Below, in pieces: positions 49,416-57,631 of a stretch of 64,000 bases of DNA (position 1 is the stretch's first letter; the number at the start of each line of letters is the position of its first letter). A program made the translations under genes and the position numbers. Source of the stretch: Nannocystis pusilla. GTDB lineage: Bacteria; Myxococcota_A; Polyangia; Nannocystales; Nannocystaceae. The stretch covers positions 10,126,001 to 10,190,000 of the forward strand of contig NZ_JAPNKE010000002.1 of NCBI RefSeq assembly GCF_026626665.1, in the 5' to 3' direction. The notes beneath the pieces were generated by a model. It saw only the letters and a list, made by a program, of their open reading frames with translations, did no database searches and was not told the DNA's origin.

Positions 49416-50552
49416 GGCGCGGTGGAACTGCTGGCGGATCGGCAGGATCGGCGGGCCGTTGCGCGTCGGGTGGACCCGATTGGCCAGCAAGATCGCAATC
49501 AAGGGGCCGCGGTTGTCGGGCGGGGTCGGATCGATCCACAGGGTGGTGCCCGTGAACCCCGTGTGGCCGGAGGCGCGCGCCGAGAGGACGTCGGCGGTGG
49601 TGCCGCTGCCGTCGGGGCTCGGGCTGTCCCAGCCGAGCTGTCTCGTGGAACCTGGCACTTTAGACAGGGTCCAAAAGACATCTCGCAGCGAAGGGTGGAG
49701 GCCGGGCAGGGTGCACTCGAGCCAGGCGCGGGCGAGCTCCAGCACCGCGGCCGCGTCGCCGAACAGGCCGGCGTGGCCGGCGACGCCGCTCATGACGAAG
49801 GCGTTGTCGTCGTGGACCTCGTAGTGGGCGCAGCGGACGGGGGTGCGGCAGGCGAACCAGCTCGGGACGCCTTCGGGGTGCAGCGCGGGGTCGTAGACCT
49901 CGGTCGGGGCGACGCGGTGCTGCTGGGCCGACGAAGGCCCGCGGGCGCCGAGCAGGCGGTGGAAGCCGAGGCGCGGGACGTCGCCGCGGTGCAGGTCGAG
50001 CGGCCAGGCGATCTTGTCGTCGAACAGGCGGTCGAGCGGCTGGGCGAACAGGCGCTCGAGCCAGGCGCCGAGGATCATAAAGCCGAGGTCGCTGTAGACG
50101 GCCTCGCTGCCGAGCGGGTACTCGGGCGGGGTCTGGGCGATCCGGTCGAGCACCCGCTCGGGGCGGCCGGGCCTCAGGTCGGCGAAGTACTCGCGGTGCG
50201 CGGGCAGACCTGAACTATGGGACAGGAGGTGGGCGAGCGTGGCCCCCGGGCAGGCGCGATCCCACTCGGCGGGCACCGGGGTCGTGAGTTCGACCCGCCC
50301 CTCGGCGACGGCCAGGGCCGCGAGGCTGGTGGTGGCCAGGACCTTGGTCAGCGAGGCGAGGTCGTAGACGGTGTCGCGGCTGACCGCGCGCAGGTAGCCC
50401 GGCGCGCCCTCGCGGCTGCCGAGGTCGCCGTGGGCCTCGTGGTAGACCTCGGCGCCGTCGCGCCAGACGAGGGCGACGCAGCCGGGGTAGACACCGGCGC
50501 GGACGCCGTGCTCGAGGAGGTCGAACAGGTCGCGATGCGGATCTTCACGCAC
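49401..50552 (-). CDS. Beta-lactamase-fold serine hydrolase (class C/EstB type)
   Basis: 383 residues. Penicillin-binding-protein-like fold: nucleophile motif S-L-T-K in YDLASLTKVLATT (residue about 67), the second motif as YSDLGF (Tyr kept, Asn replaced by Asp, as in many esterases), and H-T-G in SGHTGFTGT. LAHLLSHSSGLPAH is a strong family landmark. No signal peptide, so probably cytoplasmic. Such enzymes hydrolyse esters, amides or D-peptides; true beta-lactam resistance is not implied. GTG start at 50552. It diverges from pyrF 47 bases away and its 3' end is part of a tandem repeat. Confidence 0.88.
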   Translation of the reverse strand: MREDPHRDLFDLLEHGVRAGVYPGCVALVWRDGAEVYHEAHGDLGSREGAPGYLRAVSRDTVYDLASLTKVLATTSLAALAVAEGRVELTTPVPAEWDRACPGATLAHLLSHSSGLPAHREYFADLRPGRPERVLDRIAQTPPEYPLGSEAVYSDLGFMILGAWLERLFAQPLDRLFDDKIAWPLDLHRGDVPRLGFHRLLGARGPSSAQQHRVAPTEVYDPALHPEGVPSWFACRTPVRCAHYEVHDDNAFVMSGVAGHAGLFGDAAAVLELARAWLECTLPGLHPSLRDVFWTLSKVPGSTRQLGWDSPSPDGSGTTADVLSARASGHTGFTGTTLWIDPTPPDNRGPLIAILLANRVHPTRNGPPILPIRQQFHRAAVRL

Positions 50553-50599
50553 GCCGGCGAGCTTGCAACACCCGCGCGGCGCTTGCTAGATCGCCGGCC

Positions 50600-51331
50600 A
50601 TGCCGCTGCCCCTCGCCTCCGAGTCCGAACTGCGTCGCCGCCTGATCGTCGCGCTCGACGTGCCCGACGCCCGGGCCGCGGTCGCGGCGGCGCAGACGCT
50701 GCAGGGCCACGTCGGCATGCTGAAGGTCGGGCTCGAGCTGTTCGTGGCCGAGGGGCCCGAGGTGGTGCGCCGCCTCCGCGGCGAGGTGCCCGAGCTCGAG
50801 ATCTTCCTCGACCTCAAGCTGCACGACATCCCCAACACGATGTGCGGCGCGATCCGCTCGGCTCGCTCGCTCGGCTGCCGCTTCATCACGGTGCACGCCG
50901 GCTCGGGCCTGGCCCACCTCAAGGCGTGCGTGGCCGAGGCCGGGGCGGAGCTCGGGGTGCTGGCGGTGACGGTGCTGACGAGCCAGGACGCGGCCGCCTG
51001 CGCCGAGGCCGGGCACACGCGCACGCCGGCGGAGTTGGTGGCGACGCGCGCGGCCCTGGCTCGCGCGGCCGGCTGTGCGGGGGTGGTGTGCAGCGGGCAA
51101 GAGCTGGCCGGAGTGCGCGCGGCGGCGCCGGGCATCGCCTGCGTGGTGCCGGGCATCCGCCCCGCGGGCGCGGAGGTCGGCGACCAGAAGCGGGTGATGA
51201 CGCCGGGGCAGGCGATCGCTGACGGGGCGGCGTATCTGGTGGTCGGCCGGCCGATCCTCGGCGCGCCCGACCCGGCCGCCGCGGCCGATGCGATCGTCGC
51301 CGACATGCTGGCGGGCGCCGAGGCGAACTGA
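50600..51331 (+). CDS. pyrF: Orotidine 5'-phosphate decarboxylase
   Basis: 243 residues. It decarboxylates OMP to UMP, the last step of de novo pyrimidine synthesis. The catalytic signature is FLDLKLHDIPNT (Lys and two Asp). LIVALDVPDARAA at the start, FITVHAGSGLAHLKACV, VLTSQDAAA, GVVCSGQE and the phosphate-binding PGIRPAG and YLVVGRPILGAPDPAAAA fit the class I short form. It looks intact, without the frame breaks seen in many neighbours. Its final 50 bases are the first copy of a five-copy array (51281-51765). Confidence 0.93.
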   Translation: MPLPLASESELRRRLIVALDVPDARAAVAAAQTLQGHVGMLKVGLELFVAEGPEVVRRLRGEVPELEIFLDLKLHDIPNTMCGAIRSARSLGCRFITVHAGSGLAHLKACVAEAGAELGVLAVTVLTSQDAAACAEAGHTRTPAELVATRAALARAAGCAGVVCSGQELAGVRAAAPGIACVVPGIRPAGAEVGDQKRVMTPGQAIADGAAYLVVGRPILGAPDPAAAADAIVADMLAGAEAN

Positions 51332-51765
51332 GGCGCGGAGAAGTCGAGACATGTCCGCAGGGACATGTCGTGACGAGCGGCGGCCGAAGCGAGCGTTCGC
51401 CGACATGCGGGCGGGCGCCGAGGCGAACTGAGGCGCGGCGGAGCCGGGACATGTCCGCAGGGACATGTCGTAACGGGCGGCCGCCGACGCGATCGGCTGC
51501 CGGCATGCGGGCGGGCGCCGAGGCGGAGGCGCGGAAGAGTCGGGACATGTCCGCAGGGACAGGCCGTAACGGACGGCCGCCGAAGCGATCGTCCGCCGGC
51601 ATGCAGGCGGGCGCCGAGGCGGAGGCGCGGCAGAGCCGGGACATGTCTGCAGGGACAGGCCGTAACGGACGGCCGCCGAAGCGATCGTCCGCCGGCATGC
51701 AGGCGGGCGCCGAGGCGGAGGCGCGGTAGGGCTCAGGCATGTCCGCAGGGATATGTCGGCCCGGG
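51281..51765. repeat. Five-copy tandem array of the pyrF 3' end plus palindrome
   Basis: Copies start at 51281, 51380, 51480, 51576 and 51672 (periods 99, 100, 96, 96). Each holds the codons for ADMLAGAEAN-like sequence of pyrF, the former stop region, and the palindrome GGGACATGTCCGCAGGGACA. Copies 3-5 lost the TGA and are closest to each other. No protein is expected, though the plus strand stays open for 119 codons by chance. This is a genomic amplification unit, not a CRISPR array. Confidence 0.88.
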
Positions 51766-51780
51766 CCGATGGTGCCGGGC

Positions 51781-51865
51781 GATCTGCGGCGCATGTCTCA
51801 TCGAGCATGCCCGTTCAGACATGCATTTTTAAATGCATGTCCCGTAGGACATGACCGATCGTTTT
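51781..51865. repeat. Further ACATG palindromes, including one with an AT core
   Basis: After the array come GCATGTCTCATCGAGCATGC and ACATGCATTTTTAAATGCATGT (arms ACATGCATTT, centre TT), then CATGTCCCGTAGGACATG. The set sits just 3' of the convergent lipoprotein gene stop at 51866. The T-rich core could act as a terminator. Confidence 0.7.
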
Positions 51866-53380
51866 TTAATAACCCTGCATCGGGATGCCGAGGGTGACGC
51901 GCTTGTTCGGGTGCTCGGCGGCGGTCCAGATCAGCTTCAGGTCGCGCTCGACGTAGAGGTCCTCGGGGCCGTCGGGCCAGGCGGTGATCTCGCTCATCGA
52001 GTCGGGGAGGTTGCGGTAGAGGCGGCCCCACTGCGAGGTCTGGCTCGAGCACGACAGGTAATAGACGTCTTCGTAGGTGACGGCGCCCTGGATGCGCGTC
52101 TGGCCGGCGATGGCGGCGTCGCTGGCGAACACGGTGCCGCCGTTCTCGACCAGGCGGGTGCTGGCGAGGTCGATCGGCCAGCGGGCGACGCGGCCGGTCA
52201 GGTCGGTCATGTACTCGGCGGTGACGAGCACCGGCGGCTCGGCGCTGCGGTCGAGCGCGACCGCGGAGAAGCGCAGCGGGCACGAGTCGGCGGTGAGGTT
52301 GTAGCGACCGATCTCCGGCACCGCGTAGCGATAGCCGTGGGCCTGCACCTCGCCGCCGGCGATCCCGATCGCGTTCTCGTCGTCGCTGGCGGTGGTCTCG
52401 AAGATCCGCGACATGTCGTAGACGCGGAAGCCCGCCGACGTCGAGGCGACGTAGAGGCGGTCGCCGACCCAGGTGATGCCGCCGGCGTGCAGGGCGTTGC
52501 CGCTGTTGGTGTTGGCGGCCGCGAAATTGACGTCGGGGCCGTCGCCGGTCGGCGTGACGAGCAGCAGGTGGCGGTAGCGGATCGCGTCGAGGTCGCTGAT
52601 GTCGACCAGGCTGAGGCGCACGCCCCGGGCCGGCGGATCGGTCTCCTCGCGCTCGATGTTGTGGTACCACGAGACCAGGAGCAGCCGCTTGCCGTCGATC
52701 TTGTGGTCGGCTCGCGCGTCGGAGGAGCCGGTGATGCCCTGCGGGTACCAGTAGTCGACGGAGCCGTCGCCGGAGTTCCAGCGGAAGCCGACGTAGTCGT
52801 GGTTCTTCATGCGCTCGGCCTGGTAGGCCGACAGGCCCGGCACGGCCTCGCGGTTGAGCTGGCCGAGGACCGCGTCGATGCCGACGGCCGTGCCGGCGCG
52901 CGCGAGCAGGGCGTCGGCGCGGGCGATGCCGGCCGCGAAGTCGGTCGGCGCGAGGGCGAAGGCGCAGCCGTCGAGTGTTTTTAGATGGTGTTCGGTGGCG
53001 GTGGGCTCGACGTCGGCGCACGCCGGCGGGTCGACGCAGATCGGGTCGGGCGGCGGGTCGGGCGTGTCGGTGGTCGCGTCGGTGGTCAGGGTCGGGCCGG
53101 TGGTGTCGACGCCGGTGGTGCCGGTGACGGGGCCGTCGGTGTCGCTGGTGCCGGGCTCGCTGGGATTGGGGCTCGTGGTGCCGGGTGCGGAGGTGCTGGT
53201 CGGCTCGCCGGTGGTGGTGCTGGTGGTGCCGGTGGGCGCGGGGTCGTCGGTGGTGGTGGCCACGGACGAGGTCGCGGCGGTGCCGGGGTCGGTGCCGCTC
53301 GCTTCGCCCGTCGAGGTCGCAGGGTCGTCGCTGCAAGCCGTGAAGAGGAGGACGAGGGACGCGAGGGCGCGGCGGGGCAT
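51866..53380 (-). CDS. Beta-propeller lipoprotein, unknown function
   Basis: 504 residues. Signal MPRRALASLVLLFTACSDDP with lipobox FTAC, then about 90 residues of Thr/Ser/Pro/Gly linker. The rest is predicted propeller: WVGDRLYVASTSAGFRVYDM, YRYAVPEIGRYN, RFSAVALDRS, VTYEDVYYLSCSSQTSQWG and ALDAVLGQLNREAVPGLSAYQ. The pattern recalls LVIVD or secreted propellers that track events on a surface. No frame break was seen. The linker codons are repetitive, as in other lipoproteins here. Its 3' end faces the pyrF array. Confidence 0.78.
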   Translation of the reverse strand: MPRRALASLVLLFTACSDDPATSTGEASGTDPGTAATSSVATTTDDPAPTGTTSTTTGEPTSTSAPGTTSPNPSEPGTSDTDGPVTGTTGVDTTGPTLTTDATTDTPDPPPDPICVDPPACADVEPTATEHHLKTLDGCAFALAPTDFAAGIARADALLARAGTAVGIDAVLGQLNREAVPGLSAYQAERMKNHDYVGFRWNSGDGSVDYWYPQGITGSSDARADHKIDGKRLLLVSWYHNIEREETDPPARGVRLSLVDISDLDAIRYRHLLLVTPTGDGPDVNFAAANTNSGNALHAGGITWVGDRLYVASTSAGFRVYDMSRIFETTASDDENAIGIAGGEVQAHGYRYAVPEIGRYNLTADSCPLRFSAVALDRSAEPPVLVTAEYMTDLTGRVARWPIDLASTRLVENGGTVFASDAAIAGQTRIQGAVTYEDVYYLSCSSQTSQWGRLYRNLPDSMSEITAWPDGPEDLYVERDLKLIWTAAEHPNKRVTLGIPMQGY

Positions 53381-54080
53381 CGCCGCGAACGTAGCATCCC
53401 TTGCGCGCCGGGCACGACTCGCGGAGATCGCGGAAGGGCGAAGCGCAGTGCGGCGGCGGGGCGTGGCCTGCAACCGGGGGCTGCTCGCACCACTCGTGCG
53501 GGGGTCGGTCGAGGTTGCTCGTCGCGGGACGAGAGGGGTTCGCGGTGATGCGAGGTGCCACGGGCGAGCGAAGCGTCGCGTCCGCGAAGTGGGTCTCGGC
53601 CGGCGGCTCGCCGAAGAAGTCGAGGCGCGCGGCCTCTTCGTCGGCGGTCATGGGTCGCCGACCCGGACGGTGCGCGGCGGAAGGGGCGTGCGGGCGGAGG
53701 TGCGGGGGCGAGGTGTCGCAGGGAGGAGGTCGTGGGCTGTCCCGAGGGACATGTGATGACGTTGCCCGGGACGCTCGGTCGACCGATGCAGAAGGTGAGC
53801 GGGCGCGCTCGGGTGCAAGGGCGCTTGACAGGGCGGGGGGTGCGTGCATTCTCCCCGGCATGTTCGTTCGGTTCTCCTGAGGCCGGCTGATCGCGTCTGC
53901 GCTGGGTGGGCGCGGCGCCGGTCTCTACGAAGAGTCATCGACGGGTCGTGACGCCGCGTTCGCGGCGATCTGCGGGCGATTGGGTCGGGTGCGCGCGGCG
54001 GAGCTGCCATCGCGCCGCCGGCGACCGAATCGACGCTCGAGACACACGACGCGTCGAATCGTCGGTTCGTACGGCGCGCG
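53381..54080. other. Divergent intergenic region
   Basis: About 700 bases; several open frames but none credible. A near-palindrome TGTCCCGAGGGACATGT lies at 53739-53755. A GCATGT half-site is near 53859. Promoters of both flanking genes are expected here. Confidence 0.45.
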
Positions 54081-55310
54081 GTGATGGCCGCGCGCAGGGA
54101 GAGTCGTGTGTCCAATATGATTTGTTTCCGTCGCCACGCGCGGCGGTCGGTCGATCATGCGGTGAGTCTCGGGTACTCGGCGCTGCGCGGTGATCTGGCG
54201 GCGCAGCAGATGTTCGCGCGGGTGCTGTGGATGGCGAGCGAGCGCTCCAACCTGCTGGACGGCGGCGCCGCGGCGGTGCAGGCGATCGTCCATCTGGCCC
54301 GCTTCCACGCGTGGCATCGGGCCGAGGTCGAGGGCTGGAAGGGCGGCCGCGGCCACCCGGTGGCGCTGGTACACTCGCTGGCGCAGCACCTGATGGGGCG
54401 CTATCCGGTGCCGCGAATGCTGGCCTCGGCGTGGTTCGGCGACGATTCGCCGCGGCGCGACGAGGAGCGCAGCTGGTTCATCGAACACGCAGGCGGGTGC
54501 CCGTTCCGCAAGCTGACCGGGCTGCCGGTGCAGCTGACGCGCAAGATGGAGCAGCAGCTGCTGAAGTCGCCGGCGGACCTGCCCGTGCGCGCGGCGATCC
54601 GCCGGGCCGAGCTGCTGGGGCTGGGGGCCGAGCCGGAGCTGGCGCAGGCGATCTTGCAGACCGAGCTGGGCGCCGACCTGCGCCACAGCGAGTACTGGCG
54701 CGGGGTGTTCCAGTGGATGATCCGCCACTGGGAGGCGCTGCCGGTGGAGCAGGTCGAGCCGATCGTGAAGTACCTGCGGGCGACGCAGCTGCGCGACGGC
54801 GCCGCGAGCGAGCAGCCCGAGTCGATGCCGCGGTTCGCCACGGCCGGGCGCACGCCCGAATCGCTGTGGCGACAGGTCCGCGAATGGCAGCACGAATTGC
54901 GGTTGGCGGCGCAACGCCAGCAGTGGGGCGCGCGGGGGCCGTACAAGACCTGGGCGGCCGCCGGCTGGGCGGGGCTGCGGATCTCCGACGATTGCGGCGA
55001 CCCTGCCGTGACGGAGTGGATGATCGGCGAGCTGCTGTCGAGCGAGGGGCTGCGGGCCGAGGGCCAGGCGCTGCGCCACTGCGTGGGCACCTACGTCGGG
55101 CGGTGCGTCCGCGGGATGTCGAGCATCTGGTCGCTGCGCAGCGCCGACCGCGAGGGGATGGTGGCGTCGCGGTTCACGATCGAGGTCGAGCCGCAGAGCC
55201 GGCGGATCGTGCAGATCCGCGGGTTCGCCAACAGCCGCGTGCAAGGCCTGGCGCGCGAGATCATCGCTCGCTGGGCGCGACAGGAGCGGCTCGACATGAC
55301 CGGGTCGTGA
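54081..55310 (+). CDS. PcfJ-like domain protein
   Basis: Up to 409 residues. The C-terminal third carries the PcfJ-type signature: EGLRAEGQALRHCVGTYVGRC, GMSSIWSLRS, RFTIEVEPQSRRIVQIRGFA and N-S-R, a conserved Cys/His-containing fold first noted in a plasmid-transfer-linked protein. The N-terminal 250 residues are helical (VLWMASERSNLL, WFIEHAGGCPFRKLTGLP) and probably scaffold-like. No signal or membrane segment. The start is uncertain: the frame opens at 54081, but a GTG at about 54111 or ATG at 54117 are alternatives. PcfJ biochemistry is unresolved. Confidence 0.75.
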   Translation: MMAARRESRVSNMICFRRHARRSVDHAVSLGYSALRGDLAAQQMFARVLWMASERSNLLDGGAAAVQAIVHLARFHAWHRAEVEGWKGGRGHPVALVHSLAQHLMGRYPVPRMLASAWFGDDSPRRDEERSWFIEHAGGCPFRKLTGLPVQLTRKMEQQLLKSPADLPVRAAIRRAELLGLGAEPELAQAILQTELGADLRHSEYWRGVFQWMIRHWEALPVEQVEPIVKYLRATQLRDGAASEQPESMPRFATAGRTPESLWRQVREWQHELRLAAQRQQWGARGPYKTWAAAGWAGLRISDDCGDPAVTEWMIGELLSSEGLRAEGQALRHCVGTYVGRCVRGMSSIWSLRSADREGMVASRFTIEVEPQSRRIVQIRGFANSRVQGLAREIIARWARQERLDMTGS

Positions 55311-55318
55311 CCGCAGGC

Positions 55319-55369
55319 CCGGCGAATGAGGGCACCTCGCAGCGGCGCGCGGGTGGCCTCATTCGCCGG
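55319..55369. terminator. Hairpin overlapping the S41 protease stop
   Basis: CCGGCGAATGAGG at 55319-55331 pairs perfectly with CCTCATTCGCCGG at 55357-55369, leaving a 25-base loop. The right arm contains the stop codon of the S41 gene. It separates the converging PcfJ-like and protease genes. Confidence 0.6.
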
Positions 55370-56399
55370 AGAGGCGGGCGATCGCGCGTTCGAGCGCGCG
55401 GTCGGTGCCGGCGAGCACTTCCTCGGCGGTGTTGAGCACCTCCTCGTCGGGCGGGACGCCGACGCCCTCGTAGCTGGCGCCGGTCGGCCCGCGGTAGTCG
55501 CCGACGGAGATCGAGACCATCCAGCCGTTGGGGAGGTCGCGCATGATGTTGTCGGAGAGGGCGCCGTTGGTGGCCTCGCCGAGGTGGACGACGTGGTCCT
55601 GGGTGCCCATGGCCAGAGTGAAGGTCTCACCTGCACTTTGGGTCAGGAAGCTGGTGAGCAGGACGACGGGTCCGGTGTAGGTGTCGTCGGTCGGCTCGAC
55701 GTACCACGCCTCCGGGGCGGTGAAGTCGTCGCGGTCGGGGCCGCTGCGCTTGCGAGCGGTCATGAACAGGCGCCGGTCGGCGGCGAAGCGGCCGGCGACG
55801 TACTGCACCAGCGGGTCGAGGCCGCCGGGGCAGTCGCGGACGTCGACGACGATGCCGGGCGCGTCGCCGAGCGCGGCGAAGATGTCGTCCATGGTCCGGC
55901 GCCACTCGCGGCGGTCGCCGTCGAACAGCTTGAGGTGGACGTACCCGACATCGCCGTCGAGCCGGCCGTACTCGACGAGCTCGCCGCCGTCGACGTGGTC
56001 GCGCAGGTAGTCGCTACGGATCAGGTCGTAGTCGTAGTTGCCGACCGGCATCACGCCGTCGACGCGGAGGTGGTTCCACACCGGCAGCTCGGGATCGCCG
56101 GCCGGGTAGAGGCTGACGTGGGTGTCGCCCAGGTGGCCCAGCAGGTCGGCGAACACGGCGTAGAGCTCGGCGCGGGTGCTGCCCGGCCGGACCTGCGGCG
56201 CGTAGACGGCGTGGAGGGCGTCCCAGTCGACGCCCTTGACGGCGAACAGGCCGTAGTAGCGGTCGAAGTCGTCCCACAGCCGCTCGAAGTTGGCGACCGG
56301 GTCGGCGCGGCTGACGTCGTCACCGAGCTCGGGGTCGCACGCGAGGGCGAGGCACACGGCGAGCGGCGCGAACGCTGGGGTCAATGTACGAAAGGACAT
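55359..56399 (-). CDS. S41-family peptidase lipoprotein
   Basis: 346 residues. Lipobox CLALAC at the signal end. The N-terminal helical domain (FERLWDDFDRYYGLFAVKGVDWDALH) is the tail-specific-protease entry. The core IVVDVRDCPGGLDPLVQYVAGRF, VVLLTSFLTQSAGETFTLAM with the catalytic Ser, and GEATNGALSD are typical of S41. No PDZ domain is evident, as in the tricorn-core/C-terminal-processing subtype of secreted Bacteroidetes and myxobacterial enzymes. The gene is followed 4 bases upstream by an outer-membrane protein gene in the same direction, so the two form an operon with the membrane protein first. Confidence 0.87.
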   Translation of the reverse strand: MSFRTLTPAFAPLAVCLALACDPELGDDVSRADPVANFERLWDDFDRYYGLFAVKGVDWDALHAVYAPQVRPGSTRAELYAVFADLLGHLGDTHVSLYPAGDPELPVWNHLRVDGVMPVGNYDYDLIRSDYLRDHVDGGELVEYGRLDGDVGYVHLKLFDGDRREWRRTMDDIFAALGDAPGIVVDVRDCPGGLDPLVQYVAGRFAADRRLFMTARKRSGPDRDDFTAPEAWYVEPTDDTYTGPVVLLTSFLTQSAGETFTLAMGTQDHVVHLGEATNGALSDNIMRDLPNGWMVSISVGDYRGPTGASYEGVGVPPDEEVLNTAEEVLAGTDRALERAIARLSGE

Positions 56400-56403
56400 A
56401 CGA

Positions 56404-57291
56404 TCAATCTCCCTTCCGGGCGCTGAAGTCGAAGGCGATCGAGGCGAGCAACGAGTGCTGCACCGAGCGCAGCGGCCGCGGGTCGCGGTCGTAGGTGTAG
56501 GTGCCCTCGTACGCCAGGCCGCCGAGCCAGCGCCGGCCGAGGCGGATTTGCAGGCCGAGGCTCCACTGGACCTGGCGGAAGCGCCCGAGCGACTCGACCT
56601 CGGTGCGCTGACTGACGAACCCGCCGAGGAGGCCGCGCTCGGGCCGCGAGACGGTCCCGTGGTACGGCATCCGCGAGACGACGGCGAGCACCGGCATGCG
56701 CGCGCCGACGGTGAGGAGGCCGCGGCGCCCGAGCGGCTGCTCGAGCGCGAAGGTCGGCGAGAGGGTGCCGGCCAGCATCAAGCCGGGGGCGACGAAGCCC
56801 TGCGGGTAGACCATGTCCTCGGCGAGGGTGGCCCCGAGCGCGACGCCAGGGCGGTGACCCGCGGGCCGCAGGAGCCGGCGCAGGTAGGTGAAGGAGAGCC
56901 CGCCGGTGTAGACCACGCCGCGGGCGTCGGCGTGGAGGGTCTCGGTGCCGTGGAGGTCGGACTCGATCAGGTCGAATTCGCGGTGTCGATATTGCTTGGC
57001 GTAGTACGGCCCGAGGATGCCGGCGCGCAGGCGGACCGCGAAGATGTTGCCGCCGCGGCGCAGCTCCCAGCCGAGCCCGAGGGTGGGGAGGTGGCCGATG
57101 TAGGTGAGGTCGGAGGCGCTGCGATCGAGGACGGCGAGGCGACTCCAGCCGAGACTCACGCCCAGGGCGTGGAAGTCGGCGGGGCGATCGTCGGCGCCGG
57201 CGCTGCCGGCGACGAGCAGCGCCAGCAGGACGGACAGCGACGCCAGCGCGGCGCGTCCGCGTCGCAATATCAGGACCGAGACTATCGACAT
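56404..57291 (-). CDS. Outer-membrane beta-barrel protein
   Basis: 295 residues. Sec signal (RAALASLSVLLALLVAGSAGA), then alternating amphipathic strands (LGLGWELRRGGNIFAVRLRAG, VVYTGGLSFTYLRRLL, LMLAGTLSPTFALEQPLGRRG, VQWSLGLQIRLGRRW, LGGLAYEGTYTYDRDPRPLR) ending in HSLLASIAFDFSARKGD. The pattern is that of a 10- to 12-strand barrel; no named family recognised. The ATG at 57291 begins MSIVSVLILRRGRAALA. It precedes the S41 protease by 4 bases in one operon, so the protease may process or depend on it. Confidence 0.75.
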   Translation of the reverse strand: MSIVSVLILRRGRAALASLSVLLALLVAGSAGADDRPADFHALGVSLGWSRLAVLDRSASDLTYIGHLPTLGLGWELRRGGNIFAVRLRAGILGPYYAKQYRHREFDLIESDLHGTETLHADARGVVYTGGLSFTYLRRLLRPAGHRPGVALGATLAEDMVYPQGFVAPGLMLAGTLSPTFALEQPLGRRGLLTVGARMPVLAVVSRMPYHGTVSRPERGLLGGFVSQRTEVESLGRFRQVQWSLGLQIRLGRRWLGGLAYEGTYTYDRDPRPLRSVQHSLLASIAFDFSARKGD

Positions 57292-57631
57292 ATTGGCAGG
57301 GCTTGGAGCCGCGGCCAGGGGACGCTGTTTCTCGGGCGAACCGTGCCGATCGTCACGACAATCTCGTCCTGTCGAGATGGGGCCCGAGGTGTCATGTGCC
57401 GCAGCGTCTGCGTCGCGGCCCGGTCGCGGACGCCGACGGCTCCGCTCGGGCCTGGACGAGGGCGGAGCGATCCCCGAGGAACGGGCGGAATCGCGCTGCG
57501 AACCGCGGAGCCCCGGCGTCGTCGCAAGCGCAAGCGCCGGCCCGCGCGGCACGTCCGAGGTTCGCGACGAGGACGAGACTCGGCGCCGGCGGGGCTCCAG
57601 GGTCGGGCGTGGGGTATCCTCGGGTGACACG
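57292..57631. other. Divergent promoter region
   Basis: 340 bases between the outer-membrane protein and the SIR2-AAA operon. No gene or repeat was recognised; promoters for both divergent operons should lie here. Confidence 0.4.

Noticed and set aside
49401..50552. Antibiotic-resistance beta-lactamase
   Set aside because: There is no signal peptide and the second motif is YSD, more like EstB-type esterases. Only the fold can be claimed.
51370..51729. A 119-codon plus-strand open frame through the pyrF array
   Set aside because: It is open because the repeated unit lost its stop codon. There is no start context or family match, and it translates the repeat only.
51281..51765. Possible CRISPR array
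   Set aside because: The units are duplicated wholesale, with no unique spacers between short repeats, and no cas genes are nearby.
53401..53880. Several overlapping open frames between two lipoprotein regions
   Set aside because: All are Arg/Gly/Ala-rich on both strands with no family match and conflict with each other.
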